Shown: piece after piece, positions 28,102 through 37,480 of the stretch
How positions within the stretch are numbered: the first letter of the stretch is position 1
Layout of the letters: each line of letters opens with the position of its first letter
From: Methylococcales bacterium
GTDB lineage: Bacteria; Pseudomonadota; Gammaproteobacteria; Methylococcales; Methylomonadaceae
Assembly (NCBI GenBank): GCA_026398895.1
Contig: JAPLRZ010000057.1
Coordinates: forward strand, 1 to 54,537
Direction: 5' to 3'
Length of the DNA stretch: 54,537 bases
Made by a program: the position numbers and the translations under genes
The notes under the pieces: generated by a model
What the model saw: only the letters and a program-made list of their open reading frames with translations
Databases searched by the model: none
What the model was told of the DNA's origin: nothing

Positions 28102-28968
28102 TTAGGGTGTAACAGCGACGATAGGTGCAAGCGTCTCAGAAGTGCGTCTGCGTAATAACATCTGCACTACATTAATAGTGAGTAATAATGCAAACGACAC
28201 CAGCAACATGGTCAACGCCAACGCGGTTGCACCTGCATAATCGTATTGTTCCAGTTTGGTGATAATTAACAGCGGTACAATTTCTGAAATGTAAGGCATA
28301 TTACCTGCAATAAAAATCACCGAACCGTATTCACCGACACCGCGTGCAAATGCCATTGCAAAGCCTGTTAATGCTGCTGGAAATACATTGGGGAAAATAA
28401 TGCGCTGAAAAATCTGCCAGCGGGACGCGCCCATTGACGACGCAGCTTCTTCCATACTGGTATCCAGTTCTTGCAACACGGGTTCAATGGTGCGGACGAC
28501 GAATGGCAAACCGATAAAAATCAGCGCGATGACAATTCCAGCAGGCGTGAACGCCACTTTAAAACCCAACTCTGTGAGTGGCTTACCCAGTAAACCATTC
28601 GGTGCATAGATCGAAGCCAACACAATCCCTGCCACCGCCGTCGGCAACGCAAACGGCAAATCAATAATGGCATCGAAAAAGCGTTTAGCAGGAATCGTAT
28701 AGCGCACCAACGTCCACGCAATCACAAAACCCAACACCAACGCAATCGCCGCAGCCAGTAACGCAGCCAAAAAACTGACTTTAAACGCCGCTTGTACTCG
28801 CTCATTGCTGATGATATTGATATAACCCTGCCAAGTCAGTAACGAATCGGGAGCTAAGGTTTTAAACAGCAAGGTGCTGAGTGGAATTAACACCACTAAA
28901 CCTAAGTACAGCAAGGTAAAACCTAATGCGGGTTTAAACGCGGGTAAGATGTTAGTTTTATTCACCAT
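28102..28968 (-). CDS. cysT: Sulfate ABC transporter permease CysT (CysU)
   Basis: The 288-residue permease has about six membrane segments, the EAA loop [27 protein letters not shown] near 173-199, and [24 protein letters not shown], typical of CysT. It is the first gene of the transporter operon. The usual periplasmic binding-protein gene (sbp or cysP) is not upstream; that space contains an IS1-derived element and then mnmA. The binding protein must be encoded elsewhere if the transporter is active. Confidence 0.95.
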   Translation of the reverse strand: MVNKTNILPAFKPALGFTLLYLGLVVLIPLSTLLFKTLAPDSLLTWQGYINIISNERVQAAFKVSFLAALLAAAIALVLGFVIAWTLVRYTIPAKRFFDAIIDLPFALPTAVAGIVLASIYAPNGLLGKPLTELGFKVAFTPAGIVIALIFIGLPFVVRTIEPVLQELDTSMEEAASSMGASRWQIFQRIIFPNVFPAALTGFAMAFARGVGEYGSVIFIAGNMPYISEIVPLLIITKLEQYDYAGATALALTMLLVSFALLLTINVVQMLLRRRTSETLAPIVAVTP

Positions 28969-29067
28969 TTATATCCTCTAAAGTGAAGTGCCAGTCATGC
29001 ACTTTTTTGTTATATTCAATGATAAATAGATGCGCTTCTCAAGTGAAACGATGATATTCGATAGCAC

Positions 29068-29084
29068 TATCTAATAATTAGATA
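29068..29084. promoter_or_regulatory. Palindromic site upstream of cysT
   Basis: A perfect inverted repeat, TATCTAAT-A-ATTAGATA, lies 84-100 bases upstream of the divergent side of cysT's start codon. It could be an operator, for example for CysB, but no consensus match was established. Confidence 0.35.
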
Positions 29085-29155
29085 TAGACGGCGTGAATTC
29101 ATGCGTGTTTTTTTCGTTCCCACGCAGCACGTCACTGCCCACAGTTAAAGATTTT

Positions 29156-29437
29156 GGGTAGTGTTCCAGTTTTGTTGACGTAATATTTTGCCAAACTACG
29201 TTAGTTTTAGTTATGAGAATAGGCGGGTATTTTGTCCTGAGTGTAATGGTAACGATGTTGTAAAACAGGGAAGATTACTCAAAGGTGAACAAAGATTTAG
29301 ATGTCGAAATGAGAGATGTAAAAAAGGTAGCTTTGTATTAAAATCACACCGCTAGGGGACGCTTACCTGAGACCACTAAAATCATTTTAGGTGCGGTAGT
29401 GCCTAAGGCTTAAATCAACAAAACTGGAATACTACCC
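29156..29437 (+). mobile_element. Internally deleted IS1-like element (282 bp)
   Basis: Ends GGGTAGTGTTCCAGTTTTG and the inverted CAAAACTGGAATACTACCC match over about 23 bases with one mismatch. Inside, a frame encodes FCPECNGNDVVKQGRLLKGE, then RFRCRNERCKKGSFVLKSH and a stop: a four-cysteine zinc finger like that at the N-terminus of IS1 InsA/transposase. The rest of the transposase is gone. The flanks 28985-29155 and 29438-29472 carry no gene. Confidence 0.85.
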
Positions 29438-29472
29438 TATGTTTCACCACGCAATAAATTCTGTATTAACGC

Positions 29473-30564
29473 TCACTCATTGGCTTTTGATTCAATAATC
29501 CCGCCACCTAAACAAATTTCGCCTTGATAAAAAACTACCGACTGCCCAGGTGTAATTGCCCGTTGTGGCTGGTCAAAAGTCGCTTTGCAGCGTCCGTCAT
29601 TCAAAGGTTCGACAAAACAGGCTTGATCGGCTTGACGGTAGCGGGTTTTTGCCATGCAGCGTAAGGGTTCAGTTAAGGGTTTATTGCTACACCAATCCAA
29701 TTGACTGGCGATTAATGTGTTATGTAGCATCAGCGGATGGTCGTGTCCTTGTCCGACAATCAAAATATTATTGTCCAGATCTTTATCCAGCACATACCAC
29801 GGTTCATCGGGTGCGTCTTTTACGCCACCTATGCCTAAACCTTGACGTTGTCCGAAGGTGTAATACATTAAACCTGAATGCTTGCCGATGAGTTGACCCT
29901 CGGGGGTACGCATTTCACCTGATTGGGTGGGCAAATAGCGTTGTAAAAATTCGGTAAATTTACGCTCACCGATAAAACAGATTCCCGTGCTGTCTTTTTT
30001 TCGAGCATTACTAAAGCCTGCTTTTTCAGCCAAGGCGCGAATTTCGGGTTTATGTAGATGACCAATAGGAAACAGGGTTTTGGATAAGGCTTTTTGTCCT
30101 AGGGTATACAAAAAATAACTCTGTTCTTTATTGGGGTCTAAGCCTTTTAATAAAAAATAGCCGCCGTTTTTTTCCGCAACCCGCGCATAGTGACCCGTGG
30201 CAATGGTGTCCGCCTTTAAATCTTCAATCGCATAATTTAAAAAGGCTTTAAATTTAACGTGCTTGTTACACAAAATATCAGGGTTGGGGGTGCGTCCTGC
30301 TTTAAACTCGGACAAAAACACCTCAAACACTTCATCCCAATATTCAGCGGAAAAGTTGACGGTTTTTAAAGGTATGCCTAGTTTGTCACACACTTGTTGC
30401 GCATCGGCAAGGTCTTCCATCGCGGTGCAGTATTCTGTGCCGTCATCTTCTTCCCAGTTTTTCATAAATAAACCAGTGACTTGATGACCTTGTTCCAAAA
30501 GTTGCAACGCCGTGACCGATGAATCGACACCGCCAGACATACCAACAATAATGTGCTTACTCAT
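29473..30564 (-). CDS. mnmA: tRNA-specific 2-thiouridylase MnmA
   Basis: MnmA forms 2-thiouridine at position 34 of Glu, Gln and Lys tRNAs, using ATP and sulfur relayed by the TusBCDE chain. The 363-residue product has the PP-loop GMSGGVDSS (8-16), the [19 protein letters not shown] region, and both catalytic cysteines, C99 in [12 protein letters not shown] and C196 in TGICFIGER. The start overlaps the end of nudJ by eight bases, so the two are translationally coupled; this nudJ-mnmA order is common in gammaproteobacteria. Confidence 0.97.
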   Translation of the reverse strand: MSKHIIVGMSGGVDSSVTALQLLEQGHQVTGLFMKNWEEDDGTEYCTAMEDLADAQQVCDKLGIPLKTVNFSAEYWDEVFEVFLSEFKAGRTPNPDILCNKHVKFKAFLNYAIEDLKADTIATGHYARVAEKNGGYFLLKGLDPNKEQSYFLYTLGQKALSKTLFPIGHLHKPEIRALAEKAGFSNARKKDSTGICFIGERKFTEFLQRYLPTQSGEMRTPEGQLIGKHSGLMYYTFGQRQGLGIGGVKDAPDEPWYVLDKDLDNNILIVGQGHDHPLMLHNTLIASQLDWCSNKPLTEPLRCMAKTRYRQADQACFVEPLNDGRCKATFDQPQRAITPGQSVVFYQGEICLGGGIIESKANE

Positions 30565-31012
30565 AATCTAAGAATGATTTTAATAACGATAAGGGATAAT
30601 GCTGTCCGCTGAGATATTCATCAACGCTCAGTAAAACTAATGGACTACGCAAACGATGTGACTCAGCAGCAATTTCATCACGGCTTAACCAGTGTGTTGC
30701 CACAATACCGTCATCTAACACTTTATCGGTTTCATGACTGTGACACTGCCCTGCAAAACACAGGCGCAAAAAGGTAGATGAATCGGGATTTTTTCGCCAC
30801 AATTGAATAGCCACTAGATAATCTGGCTCAAACTGCCAAGCGGTCTCTTCGTAAACTTCACGTTTAACGGCGGTGATGAAATCTTCGTTAGGTTCAAGAT
30901 GCCCAGCAGGTTGATTAAATTGCAAACCGCTAGGTGTATGTTCTTCAACGAATAAAAAACGCTGATCGCGCTCGATAATAGCCGCGACAGTAACATGAGG
31001 TTTCCAAACCAT
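30557..31012 (-). CDS. nudJ: Nudix phosphatase NudJ
   Basis: The 151-residue protein starts [24 protein letters not shown] and contains the Nudix box [23 protein letters not shown] (36-58, with glutamates of REVYEET binding metal). NudJ-type enzymes hydrolyse thiamine (pyro)phosphates and nucleoside di/triphosphates; the exact substrate here is inferred from family and from linkage to mnmA. Confidence 0.93.
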   Translation of the reverse strand: MVWKPHVTVAAIIERDQRFLFVEEHTPSGLQFNQPAGHLEPNEDFITAVKREVYEETAWQFEPDYLVAIQLWRKNPDSSTFLRLCFAGQCHSHETDKVLDDGIVATHWLSRDEIAAESHRLRSPLVLLSVDEYLSGQHYPLSLLKSFLDYE

Positions 31013-31158
31013 GAATGATTCCTGCGGTCAAAGCGGATTATTTTACTTGATTTATTCGGTATCTGTTGGCAAAGATTTATTTTACCCACAGAATTCAAGT
31101 CATTAAGTGCAACAATGGAAAGCAATCGAAGTATTACCACGATTTATCATCATGAAGT

Positions 31159-31189
31159 GAAGTTCAATAGCTGCAAGCTATTGGACTTC
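31159..31189 (-). terminator. Hairpin downstream of the transglycosylase/transpeptidase gene
   Basis: GAAGTTCAATAGCT (31159-31172) and AGCTATTGGACTTC (31176-31189) pair with one mismatch around a 3-nt loop. The same CAATAGCT/AGCTATTG core occurs inside the MITE-like elements. There is no strong T-tract, so terminator activity is uncertain. Confidence 0.45.
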
Positions 31190-31204
31190 TGTTATGGTGT
31201 ATTT

Positions 31205-34200
31205 CTAATTACTGCTTGTTGAATTGGTGGGCGATAATGCCGTTTCATCGATGGGTGTTGCTTGTATCAGCGGTGCTAAGGTGGGCTCTAAAGACCTGAG
31301 TATTTGTACAGGCAAGGAGCTGGTAAAATGATAGTTACCCGCATTAGTGCCTTCTACATAGGCGGTGATGACACCAAAAAAGCGATCCCCTAGGAAGAAG
31401 GTAAAAACAGCGGCGCGGCTGATAAATTTTGATTCAATTAATCGCCCGCCTGCGCCCCATATTTCTTTACGGTGGTCTCCTGTGCCTGTTTTACCGCCCA
31501 TCACCAATACTTTACCATTAGCATCTCGATACGCCCCTCTTAGCCGTGACGCTGTTCCTCCCTCAACAACACCCACTAACGCGCCGCGTGCTGCTCTGGC
31601 AATTTCAGGAGCAAACATCCTTCGTCCACGGGTAGGCGATTTATCCATTAGTGTTTCGTAAGGCGTACCTTGGGCAAAATGTAAACTTTCAAAACGCACC
31701 ACGGGTAGTTTTATACCGTCATTTAATAAAATACCCATCAGTTCGGCCAATGCCGCAGGTCTATCACCCGACGCGCCAATCGCAGTGGCGTAAGAAGGCG
31801 TTAAGGCATTAAAGGGATAGCCAACACGTTTCCACGCATGATGAATTTCTTTGAAGGCTTCTTCTTCTAGTAAGGTCATGATACGACGTTGTTGCGCTTG
31901 TTTTCTGTGGCTACTAAATAACCAGCGATAGACGTTTTGTCGTTGTGCTGTACTAGCAGCGAGTGCTTGTTCAAACGTTGCACCAACGTGGGTACTGAGA
32001 TAGCGCACTAGCCATAATTCTAACGGGTGTATTTTGGTGATATAGCCTTGGTCTTGTAAATCGAATTTTTCTACTGAATATTTATCGTACAGTGATTGAA
32101 CATCTTCACCCACTAACGCGGCTTTATTCAAATGGGCGACAAGATAGTCGTTAAGCTGTTCCACATTACGATTGGGATAAATTGACCGATACAACATCGC
32201 TTGCCGTAATGGTTTAGCTAATACTCTATCACTGAGCATTTCTAGGGCTTCTTGTGCCGATTTATCTTTGTAGCGGGCATAAAAACGCCGTAAATAAACC
32301 CGTCCTTCTTTGTCAGCAAATTGTTGTAGATATTCTTTGCGTTTAACATCATCTGGGTTTTCTAGCCAACGGGCAATGCCGTCAGGTCGATAGAGATGAT
32401 GATAAACCACATCACGCATCATGCGAATAAACACGAGATTGACCGAATCACGCAGGGCATGGCGCACTGACATGATTTTAGTACCATCGCTTTTGGTGAA
32501 ATTACTAAAGGTATGCAAGCCGCCACCTGTGAAAAAAGCTTCGCCAGCACTGGCTGAATACTTTCTATCTAGGGCTAAATTGAGCAACGCTTCTAAATCA
32601 ATTTTAGGGTCTGCATTAAGTTGTTCAATAACCCACGCCGACAAATAATCACGCGGATGAACGTCAATTTGCGCAAGTTGCTGTGGAGACTGGTTTTTAT
32701 AGCGTTTATAGACATCGGTAATTAGCTCTAAATAATGCACCATCGTCCGTAGTTTAGAAGTAGAGCCTAAATCGATACGAATGCCTTCGTTAATGTCCAT
32801 TGCTTGGTCATAATTATCGGTTTGCACACGCAACAAATTACCGATCTTACTACGTTCAAACAGCATCAAACTATAAGTGACAGGCGATAAATCAGTATCG
32901 CCGCTTAACATTTTCTTGCCAAAAATACCCACAGAACGCGCAGTACCCGATTCATCGAGTTTATGCAGTTCCGCACTAACCGCCTGTTGAGTTTTAAAAT
33001 CCAGTGAGGTTTTAACGGCTAAATCAATGCGATCTAGTTCATAATTGGATTGCACCCCTAGCATTTTAGCCAAACGGGTACGCAACACGGTTTGGGTCTT
33101 TTTTTCAGTATCAAATACAGCAGGACTAGTGTCAGTATTCGACGAGCGAGCGATTGACACTTTTAGCGTTGCATCCCGCAAAGAGGGTGAAATAACACCT
33201 TGTTCTGCCATTAGCCGTAGATAGCTATCAGTTAAATTTTGCAGTGCTTCAAAGCCACGTCCGAGAAAATAAGACGGTCTGCGTTGTGACAGTAAAATAT
33301 TGAGAACCTGCCGATAAATTTGTGCTTGTTGCCGACTGATGGGGGTTTCTGAACTCAGTTGTGTTTGACTGAGTAATTTATTAACTTCATTAAAATCTGT
33401 GCCAAACCACGCGGCTAAACCATCGCCTAAACCATGTACTTCACCCAATTTTGGTGTCGCAGCAAGCGGCATGGAGTTTAAATAAGACAGCGCGATTTCT
33501 TGGCGCATGGCGCGGGTATCAGGTCCCATCATGTAAGCGCGTAAAGAAGCAGTCCCCATTTGATGAAACTTATCAGTGATAGAATTAGTGTAGCCGTTAG
33601 GCGAATGACGGTATTTTTCTAGTTGCGTTGCCAGTGTACTACCACCTGCAACATTACCCGCCACACCGACTTTATGCGCCATCATTTGTAAAGCGGCAAA
33701 ACCAAGTCTATCCCATTCAATCGCTGGATTGACGCTCGCATTCTCTTCACTGAGTAATTCTCGGTTTTCGATAAATAGCAGCGTCTGTAAAATAACAGGC
33801 GGAATAGCCTCAAAATTTGGGTAGTTGAACGCAGGATAAACGGTATCAAAAATAACTTTATCGTTTTTGTCAGTGATGCTTAAGCCTGCCTGAGATTTTT
33901 CATGATAGATGGTGAATAGACCATAGTCGTCGGCTAATTGAGTCATCATCGGTGAAAATGCCGCTTGTGCAGTAATACCAAAGCCTAGTTTTTTTAAGCG
34001 GCTAATTTGCTCTGGCAATAAAGTGTAGCCTAAACGCTGATCGTAAGGCCCTTCTGCTGGATAGCGAATAGAGTTACTCGCCCCTAATTCAAGTTTATAA
34101 CTTAATTGCTGACTGATTTCAGAAAGATAATGCGCTTGATATTTTGAGGTTTTCACTTCCTCGCGCACTAGCTTTGCAATCGCCATACCGATAACAATTA

Positions 34201-34258
34201 ACATGACAACAATATACACAGCCACAAGTCTGCGTATGACTTGGCTAGTTTTGCGCAT
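31205..34258 (-). CDS. Large GT51 transglycosylase/transpeptidase-like protein
   Basis: The 1017-residue protein has one N-terminal membrane anchor (about 9-30), a GT51 peptidoglycan glycosyltransferase-like domain, and a C-terminal penicillin-binding transpeptidase domain. GT51 pieces are FIENRELL (E164) and GGSTLATQLEKYRHSP (205-220). The canonical ED and HxG of motif 1 are altered, and the usual RKxxE motif is not obvious. The transpeptidase domain has STSK (S499, K502), a SVN-type triad in RDSVNLVFI, and KTGTG (K923). It belongs to a divergent group of bifunctional PBPs. Role in cell-wall synthesis is inferred; glycosyltransferase activity is less certain than penicillin binding. Monocistronic. 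Confidence 0.8.
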   Translation of the reverse strand: MRKTSQVIRRLVAVYIVVMLIVIGMAIAKLVREEVKTSKYQAHYLSEISQQLSYKLELGASNSIRYPAEGPYDQRLGYTLLPEQISRLKKLGFGITAQAAFSPMMTQLADDYGLFTIYHEKSQAGLSITDKNDKVIFDTVYPAFNYPNFEAIPPVILQTLLFIENRELLSEENASVNPAIEWDRLGFAALQMMAHKVGVAGNVAGGSTLATQLEKYRHSPNGYTNSITDKFHQMGTASLRAYMMGPDTRAMRQEIALSYLNSMPLAATPKLGEVHGLGDGLAAWFGTDFNEVNKLLSQTQLSSETPISRQQAQIYRQVLNILLSQRRPSYFLGRGFEALQNLTDSYLRLMAEQGVISPSLRDATLKVSIARSSNTDTSPAVFDTEKKTQTVLRTRLAKMLGVQSNYELDRIDLAVKTSLDFKTQQAVSAELHKLDESGTARSVGIFGKKMLSGDTDLSPVTYSLMLFERSKIGNLLRVQTDNYDQAMDINEGIRIDLGSTSKLRTMVHYLELITDVYKRYKNQSPQQLAQIDVHPRDYLSAWVIEQLNADPKIDLEALLNLALDRKYSASAGEAFFTGGGLHTFSNFTKSDGTKIMSVRHALRDSVNLVFIRMMRDVVYHHLYRPDGIARWLENPDDVKRKEYLQQFADKEGRVYLRRFYARYKDKSAQEALEMLSDRVLAKPLRQAMLYRSIYPNRNVEQLNDYLVAHLNKAALVGEDVQSLYDKYSVEKFDLQDQGYITKIHPLELWLVRYLSTHVGATFEQALAASTAQRQNVYRWLFSSHRKQAQQRRIMTLLEEEAFKEIHHAWKRVGYPFNALTPSYATAIGASGDRPAALAELMGILLNDGIKLPVVRFESLHFAQGTPYETLMDKSPTRGRRMFAPEIARAARGALVGVVEGGTASRLRGAYRDANGKVLVMGGKTGTGDHRKEIWGAGGRLIESKFISRAAVFTFFLGDRFFGVITAYVEGTNAGNYHFTSSLPVQILRSLEPTLAPLIQATPIDETALSPTNSTSSN

Positions 34259-34580
34259 AGTCTGCTATTTCCATTGAATAAGAACGTTTGTGTTCTCGCA
34301 CTTGGATATGAAGTGACTGTTTAACATGAGGCAAACAGACTGTTTTTTGTATTACTATCAAAATGTTATTTTCTTTTTACTGAAATGGTCGGCTCATAAG
34401 TGTTATTTATAACAACCTGCCGTGATTGCATAAAGTGTCGCTTAACATTATAGCAAACAAAAATCATAACACTGAGAGCAACGCAATGGTTTTACTGAAC
34501 AAGTGACTGGTGTGGAGCGAAACCAATATAGAGCGATAGGATGTGCTGACGAAGGAAGCGCATCGTTCTGAATGGATTGA
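34259..34580. other. Gene-free stretch upstream of the PBP gene
   Basis: No gene was seen. It should contain the PBP promoter on the minus strand. Near 34539-34564, GATGTGCTGACGAAGGAAGCGCATC has partly mirrored ends (GATGTGC/GCGCATC) and looks like a REP-type repeat. Confidence 0.4.
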
Positions 34581-34608
34581 TGTGCCTAGACCCTAGGCAC
34601 ATTTTATT
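34581..34608 (+). terminator. Strong hairpin with T-rich 3' side
   Basis: TGTGCCTAG (34581-34589) pairs perfectly with CTAGGCACA (34593-34601), followed by TTTTATT. No intact plus-strand gene precedes it, so it may be a relic terminator or serve the decayed sequence around it. Confidence 0.5.
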
Positions 34609-34689
34609 ATGTCCTACCCACCTTCATCACAACTTGGATTCAAGTCATAAATGCAATTCCAGTGTTCATGAGGCTTTGCGTTCAACTTG

Positions 34690-34837
34690 ATCAAAAAAGG
34701 CAATAAGGTATTATTCAGTGAACAAGGCAACTGGCGTTAAGCGCAAATTGCTATTCGTTACACTGACAGACCACAGCCAAGTCATTGCTTGGGTATATGT
34801 TTATAACCCTGATGTAAGCCAGTTACAGCGAATTTAA
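34690..34837 (+). pseudogene. Possible fragment of a gamma-glutamylcyclotransferase-like gene
   Basis: A plus-strand frame ending in a stop at about 34837 encodes VKRKLLFVTLTDHSQVIAWV, then YVYNPDVSQLQRI. AWVYVYN is a motif of AIG2/GGCT-family proteins near their C-terminus. There is no intact upstream reading frame. Assignment is tentative. Confidence 0.35.
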
Positions 34838-35076
34838 ACTACAATATGTAATGCCAAAAAAGGGACTAAATTAAACAGGAAAATACTAATCTTGTAAAAA
34901 GCCATGCCTGCATAGTGAATTATGTCAAAGCGTTCTTTGGACAAGCTAAACCATCTGCTATGTAGCTGATAAACCCAATTATGGGCAGTCACCATTAGCA
35001 AAAACCACAGCGTCAATATACTCATATTAATGATGGTTGACCATCCTAAAACAGCACTCAGTATTTCAATTGTCAT
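34834..35076 (-). CDS. Small membrane protein (DUF6868-like)
   Basis: From the ATG at 35076, with GGAG six bases upstream, the product is 80 residues. It has two hydrophobic segments (about 13-32, INMSILTLWFLLMVTAHNWV, and 57-80, YKISIFLFNLVPFLALHIVV) separated by a charged stretch (HSRWFSLSKERFDIIHYAG). Similar two-helix small proteins occur widely in proteobacteria; their function is unknown. It stands alone. Confidence 0.65.
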   Translation of the reverse strand: MTIEILSAVLGWSTIINMSILTLWFLLMVTAHNWVYQLHSRWFSLSKERFDIIHYAGMAFYKISIFLFNLVPFLALHIVV

Positions 35077-35242
35077 GTCATTCTCCAAACGGCAGTGTTA
35101 TCAGTAACAGCAACGGTAACGAAATAAATACCATTTTAAAAGTTTCTACGCAAGTTGAGCAGATCAAAAGCAGACAGATTACAAAAATCCGTGTGGTTTT
35201 TTGTATAAATTGCTCAATTATGACATTGATATGACACTATCA

Positions 35243-35272
35243 ATGACGACAACTTTTTAAAAAGCATATAAT
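35243..35272 (+). promoter_or_regulatory. Predicted promoter for mtkAB
   Basis: A perfect TATAAT (35267-35272) lies 47 bases before the mtkA ATG, with a weak -35 (ATGACG, 35243-35248) 18 bases upstream. Confidence 0.45.
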
Positions 35273-35319
35273 ACGCGGCTGTTTTTAGCGGTAATGATTT
35301 CAACACGACAGGAAAATTT

Positions 35320-36510
35320 ATGGATATTCATGAATATCAAGCAAAAGAAATTTTAAGCGGTTACGGTATAAAAATTGCCGAAGGCGGTTTGGCGTATAGC
35401 CCAGAAGATGCAGTGCAACGCGCCAGAGAAATCGGCGGACATATATGGGCAGTGAAAGCCCAAATTCATTCAGGGGCGCGTGGTAAAGCGGGTGGCATTA
35501 AAATCTGCAAAACCCACGATGAAGTGGAAGCCGCCGCTGACACTTTATTAGGCAGACGTTTAGTCACGCATCAAACTGGGCCAGCAGGGAAAGTCTGTGG
35601 CAGGTTGTACGTCGAAGCAGGGACTGAAATCGCTCAAGAATTGTATTTTTGCCTATTGGTAGACCGTAGTTCTGAGCGCATCGTCATGGTCGGTTCAGCA
35701 CAAGGCGGCATGGATATTGAAGAGCTTGCTGTAACCAATCCTGACGCAATCATTAAAATTTACATCGATCCAGCGGTGGGTTTGCAAGATTTTCAAGCGC
35801 GGAAAATGGCGTTTAAATTAGGCTTGGATGCCGAAGTCATCAGCCACGCAGTTAAAACCATCAAAGGCTGTTACAACGCATTACGCACCTTAGATGTCAG
35901 TATGTTGGAAATCAATCCTTTAGTGGTGACTAAAAACGGTGAATTAATCGCCTTAGATGCCAAAATGGGTTTTGATGATAATGCACTATTTCGGCAACTA
36001 AAAATTTCTGAATTACGCGATAAAAGCCAAGAAGACCCCCGCGAAATGGCAGCCGCTGATCGCGGCTTAAGTTATGTCGGTTTAGACGGCGACATCGGCT
36101 GTATGATTAATGGTGCGGGTTTAGCAATGGCAACAATGGACATGATTAAACTGGCGGGCGGCGAACCTGCCAACTTTTTGGACGTGGGCGGCGGCGCGTC
36201 AGCAGAACGCACCGAAAAAGCCTTTCGTTTAGTGTTAGCCGATAAAAATGTTAAAGCGATGCTAGTGAATATTTTTGCAGGTATTAATCGCTGTGATTGG
36301 ATTGCCGAAGGCGTGGTACACGCAGTTAGAAAAATCGATATGAAAATACCGTTAATCGTCAGATTATCAGGCACTAATGTCGAAGAAGGGCGCAGAATTA
36401 TTGCCGAAAGTGGCTTACCCATTATTACCGCCGACACTTTAGCTGAAGCCGCTGAAAAAGCCGTGCAAGCGCGAAATGAAGTTGTCGCTAAAGAAGCCGC
36501 AGGAGCATAA
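35320..36510 (+). CDS. mtkA: Malate--CoA ligase (malate thiokinase) beta subunit
   Basis: With MtkB this enzyme makes malyl-CoA from malate, CoA and ATP in the serine cycle, ahead of malyl-CoA lyase. The 396-residue protein is a SucC-type ATP-grasp subunit: [17 protein letters not shown] at the N-terminus, [12 protein letters not shown] near 46-57, [22 protein letters not shown] near 202-223, and the CoA-ligase half with FLDVGGGAS and [16 protein letters not shown]. The [12 protein letters not shown] variant and overall similarity fit malate thiokinase better than succinyl-CoA synthetase. The ribosome binding site is AGGA. mtkB begins two bases after its stop. Confidence 0.88.
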   Translation: MDIHEYQAKEILSGYGIKIAEGGLAYSPEDAVQRAREIGGHIWAVKAQIHSGARGKAGGIKICKTHDEVEAAADTLLGRRLVTHQTGPAGKVCGRLYVEAGTEIAQELYFCLLVDRSSERIVMVGSAQGGMDIEELAVTNPDAIIKIYIDPAVGLQDFQARKMAFKLGLDAEVISHAVKTIKGCYNALRTLDVSMLEINPLVVTKNGELIALDAKMGFDDNALFRQLKISELRDKSQEDPREMAAADRGLSYVGLDGDIGCMINGAGLAMATMDMIKLAGGEPANFLDVGGGASAERTEKAFRLVLADKNVKAMLVNIFAGINRCDWIAEGVVHAVRKIDMKIPLIVRLSGTNVEEGRRIIAESGLPIITADTLAEAAEKAVQARNEVVAKEAAGA

Positions 36511-36512
36511 TC

Positions 36513-37400
36513 ATGGCTATATTAATTAACGAAACCACGCGCATCATCGTCCAAGGCTTTACAGGAAAAATCGGCTCTTTTCATGCGCAAGACATGATTA
36601 ACTACGGCTCTAATGTCGTCGGCGGTGTGACTCCTGGTAAGGGGGGACAAACCCATTTAGGTTTACCTGTATTCAACACCGTCAAAGCAGCGGTCAAACA
36701 AGTGGGCGCAGAAGCCAGTATTATTTTTGTGCCACCTGCTTTTGCGGCAGATTCCATCATGGAAGCCGCCGATGCGGGTATTAAATACTGCGTCTCTATC
36801 ACTGACGGTATTCCTACCCAAGATATGATGACGGTAAAAAACTTTTTACGGCGTTTTCCTGTTGAAGAACGCATGATCCTCACAGGTCCAAATTGCGCAG
36901 GAACGATTAGCCCAGAACGTGCCATGTTAGGCATTATGCCAGGGCATATTTATATGCGCGGTAATGTCGGTATCGTTGGACGCTCAGGCACATTAGGCTA
37001 TGAAGCAGCGGATCAAATGAAACGCTTAGGCATTGGTATCTCTAGCTCAGTGGGTATCGGTGGCGATCCCATTAATGGCAGCTCCCACCGCGATATTTTG
37101 GAAATGTTTGAAAACGATCCAGAAACCAAAGTAGTATTAATGATTGGTGAAATCGGTGGACCGCAAGAAGTGGAAGCAGGTTTATTTGCTCAAGCTCACA
37201 TGACAAAACCAGTCATTGCCTATATTGCAGGATTAACAGCACCCGAAGGACGACGCATGGGTCATGCAGGAGCGATTATTTCCTCTGCGGGTGAAAGTGC
37301 GGCGGAAAAAGTAGCGTTATTGCGTGAGATGGGAGTAACGATTTGTCCAACGCCTGCGGCAATGGGAGCTACAGTAGCCGAGGTGTTGGCTAGATTGTAG
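36513..37400 (+). CDS. mtkB: Malate--CoA ligase (malate thiokinase) alpha subunit
   Basis: The 295-residue SucD-type subunit binds CoA and carries the phosphorylated histidine. The CoA-binding Rossmann start is RIIVQGFTGKIGSFHAQ (10-26). GPNCAGTISPE near 125-135 and GRSGTLGYEAADQM follow. The phosphohistidine is H251 in PEGRRMGHAGAI. A strong ribosome binding site (AGGAG) lies in the end of mtkA, and the two genes are an operon. No other serine-cycle genes (mcl, sga, hpr, ppc, gck) are in the window. Confidence 0.88.
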   Translation: MAILINETTRIIVQGFTGKIGSFHAQDMINYGSNVVGGVTPGKGGQTHLGLPVFNTVKAAVKQVGAEASIIFVPPAFAADSIMEAADAGIKYCVSITDGIPTQDMMTVKNFLRRFPVEERMILTGPNCAGTISPERAMLGIMPGHIYMRGNVGIVGRSGTLGYEAADQMKRLGIGISSSVGIGGDPINGSSHRDILEMFENDPETKVVLMIGEIGGPQEVEAGLFAQAHMTKPVIAYIAGLTAPEGRRMGHAGAIISSAGESAAEKVALLREMGVTICPTPAAMGATVAEVLARL

Positions 37401-37408
37401 AAAGAAGT

Positions 37409-37434
37409 AGGGGCAATCTCTTGTGGTTGCCCTT
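37409..37434. repeat. Short inverted repeat (GGGCAA...TTGCCC family), copy 2
   Basis: AGGGGCAA (37409-37416) and TTGCCCTT (37427-37434) form a stem-loop just after mtkB, related to the repeat at 15207-15237. It may also attenuate read-through into the kinase gene. Confidence 0.6.
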
Positions 37435-37480
37435 GTCTCGTTCCGACGTTGAACAACGAATGAAGCGTAGCGATTAAAAA

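Noticed and set aside
35037..35234. Plus-strand ORF upstream of mtkA
   Set aside because: No ribosome binding site, no recognisable pattern, and it overlaps the start of the small membrane protein gene.
36072..36437. Minus-strand ORF of 121 codons within mtkA
   Set aside because: It lies entirely antisense to a well-supported gene and has no family features.
35320..37400. Succinyl-CoA synthetase (sucCD) identity
   Set aside because: The [12 protein letters not shown] region and overall match fit malate thiokinase, and no TCA-cycle genes adjoin; sucCD remains a minor alternative.
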